DNA of 64,000 bases. Origin: Dactylis glomerata. Lineage: Eukaryota; Streptophyta; Magnoliopsida; Poales; Poaceae. Of this stretch, positions 56,264 through 64,000 are shown in pieces. Location: assembly GCA_007115705.1 (NCBI GenBank), contig QXEO01000211.1:929599-993598 (forward strand), in the 5' to 3' direction. The notes beneath the pieces were generated by a model. That model was not told the DNA's origin, ran no database searches, and saw nothing but the letters and a program-made list of their open reading frames with translations. How positions within the stretch are numbered: position 1 is the stretch's first letter; each line of letters opens with the position of its first letter. The position numbers and the translations under genes were made by a program.

Positions 56264-57908
56264 ATAACAATAGGACCAACGAACTGTTTTGCAAACGATG
56301 AGCTACTTGCCCAACTCAAGGAGAAGGAAAAGGTATTTTAAGAACAAGAAGAGAAGTTCATGTTCAAGATGAGAAAAAGAAGATGAGAGAGATTAGGAAG
56401 GCCCTAGGATGAAAAATCTATCTAATTCAGTTTTTATTAGAAAGGTGTTTGCAATTTTAACTTCTTCTATTCTCATCTACTTCACGTTAATGCTTTCTCA
56501 TTCTTTAGAGATCTTATCCCATGAAGACTATCAAGAAGATATTGATGCTTTGTATATTATTCCTCTACTTCGCAAGATGCACTACTTGGAAGCTATCAAA
56601 GAAATTGGAGAAAGAGTCAAGTGTACATCCAGAAGGATTCCAAAGATGAAAGAATAGACTACTGCCTAGAACATCCAAGAAACTTTAGTTGGACCTCCAT
56701 GTAAGAACGACATCGTAATACGTTATGATCATATCAAATTGTGGTATGACCATACTAGTTTGTTTATGGTTGAACCATGTTGCTTGATGTGATGAATGCT
56801 TGTTAGATCTTGAATTGTAAGGTGAATTGCCTTCGAACTTTTGCGTATAGGTAGGGTTCCTCTTTAGACTCTTTCTATCTATTCTCATCTTATTTAAACC
56901 CAAACAAGTGTTTCTTGACAAGCCTCCATGAAGACAACAACATTATCAGCTCCAGCTAAGATGCTCAGCATCAAGAAGAAGCATAGAACAAGAGATGGAA
57001 AACAGAAGGATCTACAAGCTAAGAGATTTTGCCATATGAGAGTTTACACAAACCACTAGATAAGGATCAATAGATTTGTTTTCTAAAGTTTTTAGCATGA
57101 ATTGAAACATGGATTCAATATCCATAGAATCTTTTGTCAAAACTAGTGAGGAGACCAAGAGTTAGAATGTGAGATGCACCAAACCAAATGCAAGGTAATG
57201 ATTGGGTGCGACATGGATTGGCCCCCATGACGATCACTCATATTGTTCGCTCTTGTTATGAGGAATGGTAAATCTTGAGTGACATACCTAGAAGAGAGAC
57301 GACGTTGTTAAAGCCTAAACCATATGAGGATAGGATATTATACCCTTACAATAGGCAAGTGTTGCCAAGCGCAGGAATACTGTGAGGATGAACCACAAGC
57401 TTAACATTGAAGATGTTTTGCAACAGAAGATGACCCTCAGAGTTCAGATATATCCAACAATGGTGTACAAGAAGTTTCAATCCCAAGATGGAAAGTCTAT
57501 GAAGGATCAAATAAGAATATGAAATGAAGCTATGAGAACATCATAACCTAGCCTTCTGATTTACCCAAAGAGTGACCCTTCAGTGTCCAAAGTAGTTCAA
57601 CAAATGCCATTGCTGGATTGAAGCATTTCAATGGAGGAAAGTTATACTCAAGCCATCTTGAGGCACATGGGATGCTATAGAAATGTGAATGGACACCCAC
57701 CTATTAGAAATGAAGGTAGAAGATACATATGGTACAAAAGATGACCCAGTGCCAAGTCAAAACCAAGGTGTGCCCCATCTGAACCCAAAAACCTAGACTA
57801 CCCTCAAAAGTTTCTTTTAAGGGTGGTAGCCCACCTAGTATCCCAAACCTATCTTTCTTTCTAGCCTCTCCAAATCTCGGGACGAGATTTCTTTTAAGGG
57901 TGGTAGTC
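56264..57908 (+). other. 3' internal region of element F with polypurine tract
   Basis: No pol domain. A decayed charged coiled-coil-like stretch near 56300-56400 may be a gag remnant. A plus ORF at 56409-56657 (82 codons, hydrophobic N-terminal half) is not recognised. It ends GGGACGAGATTTCTTTTAAG followed by GGTGGTAGTC, a polypurine tract of the Tekay/Del style abutting the LTR at 57909; TTTCTTTTAAGGGTGGTAG also occurs near 57808. Confidence 0.65.
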
Positions 57909-58577
57909 TGTCACATCCCAAAATTTTGGAATGTGAAATAAATTAAAATAGGAACCATGTATGTTTAAATTGATTGAAATTTTACAAGGAATTAAAACTT
58001 TTTGCTTTATTCAAAAACCTTATTAGAAAACCATTTCAAACTTTTCTTTATTCCTTGAAGAACTCACTTGAGAAAATATAATTTCAAAATACTATTTTAG
58101 CATTTATTCAAATACTATGCAAGCACATTTGTAAAGGAAATATTTTACAAAATAATTTATAAAGTTTGCAATGCCAAGGGTATGTTTGAAAATAAATTTC
58201 AAAAACTATTTTTCGTAGAGTTTTATTCTCTGAATTTAAAAGGGTTATTTTCAAATCATTTTCTATTATGCAAAGGAAGACCTTTTGATTAATGCTTAGT
58301 TTTTATTGAAAACTTATTCTGGTCTTGGAAACTCATTCTTTATTGATTTAAAATGATATGTTGATTTTTAGAAAATTTTAGAAATTGGTTTGAATCAATT
58401 TGAAGCCATAATGCAAAAGTTCTAAAAGAAATAAGAAAATAGAAAAGAAAAAGGAGGAAAAGAAGAAAAAATATATAAAAAGGCCCCGGGGAAACCATCT
58501 GGCCCAACTCCGGATCAGGCCGCGGCCCAGGAAGCCAAACCCGAACCGGTACCTAGCTTCCTCTCTCTCCCCCGCTA
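57909..58577 (+). repeat. Truncated 3' LTR of element F
   Basis: Matches 37971-38637 and stops abruptly after CTCTCTCCCCCGCT, where unrelated sequence begins. Confidence 0.88.
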
Positions 58578-58892
58578 TGGGAACCCCGGCTTACCATCTG
58601 GGAGTCCCGTTATGCATACAATTCACGATCCTAGGAGACCGTCGTGAATCCACATAACAGAGTTGGCATTTCAGATTACATCATCCATTACATAGCGAGT
58701 ATTAAAGTCTTACATAGGCCGCTTGGCCGAATTCAAATGCCACGCAGGGCAAGTTCAACTAACACACATACTTAGCATATAGCTGCAGGATACATGTAGC
58801 GTAGCTGACCCAAGTCAAGCCTTCTACCCTACAGGCGACTAACCGGAAAACGATCCTAATTCGCACCGGCGTCATCGTTGCTAGCGCGTGGT
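58578..58892. other. Unassigned repeat-like fragment
   Basis: About 315 bp with no ORF, starting ATGGGAACCCCGGCTTACC. Read on the minus strand it resembles the U5 part of another LTR, but no partner is in the window. Confidence 0.4.
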
Positions 58893-58977
58893 TGATGTGG
58901 GAGAATGTAATTGATGTAGGAGCTTCTTATTCTTCAAATCCCTGTCAACATCACTAGAAGATTCCTTGTGCGTGATG

Positions 58978-60599
58978 AATGACCAGCCAGTTGAAAACCC
59001 CAAGAGGAAGGTATGATGAGTATAGCAGCTAGTTTTCCCTCAGTTAAGAAACCAAGGTTTATCGTTCTTGAAGAGGAGAGACAAACGACTGAAGGTGATG
59101 CTTGCTAGCTTGCGACAGCTTCGGACAATTTATATATGGCGCCTTGTCCAAGCTTTGCTTGCTAACTGCAACACGGAACCTGCACACAACACAACCAAGT
59201 ACTTCGTTCCCAACTTGCGATGAGGTTGTCAATCTCACCAGTTTGCTTGAAACAAAGGTTATGAGTGTATCGAGTGGAAAACAATAGAGTATGCGAGTAA
59301 AGTAAACAGTGCGAGTAAAGTAAACAGGTGATAGCAATATGATGGAAATAGGACCGGGGTCCACAGTTCACTAGTGGTGTCTCTCCATAAGATAAATAAC
59401 ACATGCTGGGTAAACAAATTACAGTTGGGCAATTGATAGAATAAAGATAAACGTGATATGCCAAGAAGATCACTATGAGATTTACTTTGGGCATTACAAC
59501 AAAATACATAGACCGCCATCCAACTGCATCTATGACTAATAATCCACTTGTGGCGAATCAATCCGAGAACTCCACAAGTATTAAGTTGCGAACAATAGAT
59601 AATTACATTAAGCAAAGTGTGTAATGTAAACAAAGCATATGCCCTTGAGCATATGAATGTTGTTTTCTCCCTAGTAGCAACAACACATCTACAACCTTAG
59701 AGGTTTCTGTCACTCCCCCAGGTTAAATAGAGGCATGAACCCACTATCGAGCATAAATACCCCCTCTTGGAGTCACTAGCAACTACTCGGCCAAGATAGC
59801 TACTAACAACGGAGAGCATGCAAGATCATAAACAACATAGAGATAACAAAAGATAATATTCAGTACAGCAACTTAATCATAAACACCAATATTCATCAGA
59901 TCCCAACAAACCAAACATGTAGAATTACATAACGGTGATCTCAATCATGTAGGGCAGCTCATGAGATCTAAACATGAAGCACATGGTGGAGAAGACAACC
60001 ATCTAGCTACTGCTATGGACCCATAGTCCAAGGTAGACTACTCACTCATCGCTCCGGAGGCAAGCATGGCGATGAAGAAGACCTCCGGTGGCGATTCCCC
60101 TCTTCGGCAGGGTGCCGGGAAGAGCTTCTGGACCCTCCCGATCTTTGGGTCGACGGCGGCGGCGGATCGCGATGTATTCTGGAAAATTGATTGGGTACTT
60201 AGGTTTTTCCCGTCGGGGGGTCTTTATAGGTGAAGGGGCGATGTCAGAGGAGGGGCTAGGCGCCCTCACACCATGGCGGCGCGGCTAGGCCCCTGGCCGC
60301 GCGAGCCTGGCGTGTGGGGCCCTGGTGGCCCCCCTCCTACTCTCCTTTGGATCTCTGGAAGCTTCCGGGTAAAATAAGACTTCAGGAACTTGTTTCGTCT
60401 AATTCCGAGAATATTTCCTATGTATCACTTCTGAAACACAAAAACAGCAGAAAATAGGGAACTGGCACTGTGGCAACTCGTTAATAGGTTAGTTCCAGAA
60501 AATGCATAAAAGTGCCACGAAGTGTAACGAAACAATAGGCAAATGGTGTAAAAACAAGCATGGAGCATCAAAAATTATAGATACGTTGGAGACGTATCA
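58978..60599 (-). repeat. 3' LTR of element E (chimeric)
   Basis: From 58978 to about 60200 it matches the R/U5 part of C and D (for example AGTTGCGAACA, GTGATGCTTGCTAGC). From about 60240 to 60599 it matches the U3 of A and B (AAGCTTCCGGGTAAAATAAG, TAGTTCCAGAAAATGC). TATA on the minus strand (CCTATAAAGACC) lies near 60220-60230, close to the switch. Confidence 0.75.
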
Positions 60600-63500
60600 A
60601 GCATCCCCAAGCTTAACTCCTGCTCATCCTCGAGTAGGTAAGTGATAACAAAAGAATAATTTTTGAGGTGACATGCACCTACACAATCTTGATCATGTAT
60701 GTAAGCATTTGTGAGCTGGGATCATAAGAACTTAAAACATGGGCATGAAAGATATAATCTTGACAATAAGAACTTAGCAACCATGTTGTAAACATGCAAA
60801 TGAACACAAACAAAAGATCATGAAAATGAAACAATGAAAGTCAAACGTGTGTTCAAATCATAAGGAAAAACATACAAATGGTTTTCAGCTTTTCCTTCAA
60901 AGAGAGCAAAACATAAATGCATAGGACACCTTCAAGTTTAAGAGGGCGACTAGATACAAATAATTTGAGAAGAAGTGAAATCAACAATATGAATCAATCA
61001 ATGAACTTTGGGACAATGCATATTACAGTAAGAATGACAACTATGCTCTCTTAATGGTGCATAAAGAAAGAAGGTGGTGACTCAACATAAAAGTAGAAGA
61101 AAGGCCCTTCGCAGAGGGAAGCAGTGATTGCAAGTTTTATAACCTTCAAAAATTATGGTACTTACCGGCTTTGAGCTCTCATTGCCCCCATCATAAGCAT
61201 CTTGAATGGTTAAAGTTAATGCGAGAACAATTATGATGCATATGCTTGACAAATCATAAGTTGAAAATCTCGTGTCCCATGAATGCGAGTACCTAAACCT
61301 CATGCTACTTTACTTAGAGTCCCAAGCAAGGCTCTTGTCATTGTAAGTATATGCATATCATTGAGAACCGCCAATGGGGTACCTCCGTGCCCGATGACAT
61401 GGAACAAGCCCACACCAAAATGACAGGACAAGCAGACAATGAACACCTCGACATCTCTTTTATTTGCCATTTGTTTAGCTTTTTATTGTGAGATGCGTCG
61501 TCAAATGTTCACCATGGGTATGCTGGAAATTTCCACCATGAATTATGCATGGCTTAGATTAGCGGCCCGGCGTTTCCCTAACACATATACAAACTCCATG
61601 ATCCCCACAAGATTCCCAATTCATTTCACACCACGGGCATCCATAAACAAAAGATCACGATATCAACTCAAATAAGAAGTGCAATGTTGAAAGCTTGCCC
61701 ATGACTGCATGGCTGGGCTAGTCTCCAACTTACAACTTGCAAGCATAACAACTCAACATAAGAGACCACAATGTCAAATTTTTAAGAACAGGAAAAAGTA
61801 AAGTGTGCCTTCCGGTTTGTGAGAGCTTTACTGACCGAATTTCGCGTAACACTGGTAAGAGTTTAATTTGAAGAGAAAATAAAAGCAAGTCAAATTTACT
61901 TGGAATAGCAAATTGCTAGTAGGTATGTATGGTGGACACTTTGGAAAACTTTGGCTTTTAGGAGTTGGATGCACGAGTAGAGCTCATACTCAGTACAACG
62001 CGAGGGCTAGCAAAAGACTGGGAGCGACCAACTAAGAGAGCAATAATGGCCATAATCATGCAAAGCGACCAAGCGACATTAAAAGAAGCATAAGATGGCA
62101 TCAAAAGTCAAAAACTAAATGATCATGAAGGCTATTGGTGACTTTGTAAGAGTCTAACATGTGTGAGCATGCGCCAAGTCAACCCAAATAAAGCATCAAG
62201 GAGAAAACCAAAATAATGCTTCCATACAATAAAAACAACGCATGATTTTTTCAAAGGCTCATTAAGCAATCTCAGTTATTTGAGACAAGTCATGCTACAG
62301 CAAAATCATTAAGCATACTATCAAAAAGACATCAAGCATGACATGAAAAAGCCTAAGCCGCAGTCTACACAAGCTCCTTCTTGTACCACTATTTTGCATA
62401 AAGCTTTTTCTCTTTTCCAACACCATTTGAAATTTTTAAAGACACCTCTTTTGATGAAAACCAATAAAGATCAGAGGAAAAAATACACCTTGATGAAAAG
62501 ATATGACAAGGTCTGAACACAAATCAAGGCGAAAACGAAAACCAAAAGCAGTAGCAGAAAAAGAAGAACACTCGATTTTTAATAAGAGTGAAAACTAGAG
62601 CGTTCTTGGCAAATGAAAAACAAGGCAACTTCTCGAAAAGAAATTTGTTGGGGTCCAACCATTTATTGCAGCAAACAAACAAACTAAACTAACTAAGAAA
62701 ACTAAAACAACTGATGCTATGGTTTGGTATTTATCTTGGGCTGCCTTCAGAAAAGTACAAAATTGTGTCATGGAAGAAGAAAGAATTTGAAGACCTCGAA
62801 GATTTGCTAGTTTCTTTTAGACTTTATTTTGTAATCGTCAAAGTCAGCTCGTGTAACTCTACCATGTACTATTTGTTGCTATAAATATACGTGGTATTGA
62901 TTTTCAAAAAAAAGAAAACTAAAACAACTGATGCTCCAAGAAAAATACATAGTGCATGAAGCAATAAAAATATAGTGTTTTGAAAGGTGACCTGATTTTT
63001 GCCGATGAAGAAGGGGTGCCTCGGGGGCATCCCCAAGCTTTGACGCTTGTACTTCTTGGATATTTCTTGGGGTGATGCATGGGAATCCCCAAGCTTGAGC
63101 TTTTGTCCATTCTTCAACTCATCTCATCATTCTCCAATCCCTACACTTGAAAACTTCCTTCATACAAAACTAAACACAATTCTATTAGCAACATTAGTGC
63201 AAGCATAATATATAATCAATCCTCTTTTTGCTTCAGGTTTCAACTCAAAACCACCACATATATAGAAATACTACTGTAGCAACCTCCCCAAAAGTTCCAT
63301 GATCAAAAGAACTCAAAAGAAAGCGATAAAGTGGCAAAACACAAATATTTGCAGAAATCTGTCAAAACTGAACAGCTGACAAAGGTCAAATTTTTGAGGG
63401 GTTTTCTGTTGCTCAAATCAAAAAGTGTTCAACTAACAAAAGTTTGGATATAACCTGGGGCATATGCACAAGAAATCGCAGGTCCAAAAGATATACATAG

Positions 63501-63752
63501 AATTTATACGAATTTTTACGGTGCAGCACCGAAAACAGTTTCAGGACAGCAACATCCCCAAATCTTTACCTCACTCAAATTAGAGGCTTCTCTTGGCACA
63601 AAAACGAAATAAACAAGATAAGGAGTGGTCATTACAGTAGTAATGACTTCCAAGACTCAAATAAAAGAAAAAGTACTGAAAATAAAACATTGAGTTATCT
63701 CCCAAGAGTGCTTTTCTTTAACGCCTTTGAGCTAGGCGCAGAAAATTGCGAA
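60600..63752 (-). other. Non-coding internal region of element E
   Basis: Homologous to the 3' internal region of A. AAGCTTGGGGATGC (minus) occurs at about 60601 and 63030, with a one-base variant near 63084. The plus-strand ORF 61439-61675 parallels the antisense ORF of element A. Contains the small insertion 62719-62911. No pol gene. Confidence 0.75.
62719..62911 (+). mobile_element. Poly(A)-tailed retroposed insertion with 24-bp TSD
   Basis: AAGAAAACTAAAACAACTGA followed by TGCT occurs at 62695-62718 and 62912-62935. The 193 bp between them end in a run of A and include ATTTGTTGCTATAAATATACG. Poly(A) end plus a long duplication indicates LINE-type target-primed insertion. The source (5'-truncated LINE, SINE or mRNA 3' end) is not identified. 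Confidence 0.75.
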
Positions 63753-64000
63753 TCAAGTAATATCAGAAGAAGCATTAAGATCAATTGCAGAGATCTTTTC
63801 AACAATGAAGGAAAATGTGTTCAACTGAGTTTTTGAAAATCCTTTATGATCACGCTTTGGCACACTACTTTCATTGAAAGGATTTTCAGGGCAAATCCAA
63901 CTGGAATTCTTTTCCCAAGCATCATGAATTCCAATAAGTTCATAAGGTATCGGTACTCTAAAATCATCGGTTGTACCAACAACTATAGGTGAGCCAAGCT
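63753..64000 (-). CDS. C-terminal part of gag-like ORF of element E (partial)
   Basis: Open minus-strand frame from the window edge to TGA at 63755-63753. It reads TTDDFRVPIPYELIGIHDAW, then WICPENPFNES and FSKTQLNTFSFIVEKIS, ending IDLNASSDIT. The ending parallels element C (VDLNASFENT), and the same non-coding block (CTGCGCCTAGCTCAAAGGCG) follows. The start lies beyond the window. Confidence 0.7.
   Translation of the reverse strand, partial: LGSPIVVGTTDDFRVPIPYELIGIHDAWEKNSSWICPENPFNESSVPKRDHKGFSKTQLNTFSFIVEKISAIDLNASSDIT

Larger units (their letters stand above)
37971..58577 (+). mobile_element. Tekay/Del-like LTR retrotransposon F, non-autonomous, 3' LTR truncated, split by element C
   Basis: The left LTR starts TGTCACATCCC at 37971 and ends near 42080. 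A primer-binding site TGGTATCAGAGC (initiator tRNA-Met) is at 42088. The right LTR starts at 57909 and breaks off at 58577. Only about 1.9 kb of internal sequence remains (42081-42379 and 56264-57908) and no pol domain is visible. LTRs of about 4 kb with this primer site fit the Tekay/Del chromovirus group; that is a family inference. About 21 differences in 667 shared LTR bases (about 3%). Confidence 0.8.
58893..64000 (-). mobile_element. Athila-like element E, minus strand, 5' part beyond window
   Basis: A 3' LTR ends at about 60599 (minus strand start GATACGTCTCCAACGTATC). The polypurine-side motif is at 60600-60615, then a non-coding internal region, then the C-terminal end of a gag ORF at the right edge. 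The inner LTR limit (between 58893 and 58978) is uncertain. The LTR is a hybrid: U3 like A/B, U5 like C/D. Confidence 0.8.

Overview
The window reads as heterochromatic or intergenic DNA of a large-genome grass, most likely a Pooideae cereal or forage grass (wheat, barley, oat or ryegrass type). The evidence is several CACTA DNA transposons whose CTTTAGTCCCGG subterminal palindromes are familiar from grasses, Athila-type non-autonomous LTR retrotransposons whose LTRs begin TGATACGTCTC (resembling the Triticeae Sabrina/WHAM-type repeats), a Tat-lineage Gypsy element with an antisense gene, and a Tekay/Del-like element with LTRs of about 4 kb. I found no convincing ordinary host gene, tRNA, rRNA or CRISPR array. 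All coding capacity that I can support belongs to mobile elements.

Layout. 1-9619 is most of a CACTA element on the minus strand. It has an open 1113-codon transposase (5741-9082) and a second, intron-containing gene that continues past the left edge, encodes the N-terminal part of a Ulp1-like (C48) protease, and is broken by one in-frame TGA. 9620-13946 is a pile of CACTA remnants: three further termini of different families, two diverged sets of ~350-bp tandem repeats, a LINE-type tail and a degenerate Ulp1-like exon. 13947-17291 holds an Athila-like LTR, a rearranged internal region and an 849-bp PIF/Harbinger-type element.

17292-37934 is a complete minus-strand Athila-like non-autonomous element (B, TSD TTATC). 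It is split by a very young Tat-lineage element (H, 21730-35680, TSD ATCAC, 925-bp LTRs with about two differences seen by eye). H carries gag-protease and RNase H-integrase ORFs but has lost the reverse transcriptase core. It also carries an apparently intact seven-exon gene on the opposite strand.

37971-58577 is a Tekay-like element (F) with one full LTR and one truncated LTR. It contains Athila-like element C (42385-56263, TSD ATAAC), whose left LTR is itself split by Athila-like element A (43172-50088, TSD CTCTC). 58578 to the end holds an unassigned fragment and a fifth Athila-like element (E, minus strand) running off the right edge, with a chimeric LTR and a small poly(A)-tailed insertion flanked by a 24-bp duplication.

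How the parts work together. The CACTA transposase and the second gene should form one mobilisation system acting on CTTTAGTCCCGG palindromes, which lie in front of both genes. The Athila-like elements carry LTRs, primer-binding sites and one short ORF each but no pol, and H lacks RT, so all of these would need enzymes supplied in trans. Divergences quoted are counts made by eye from the sequence, not alignments by program.
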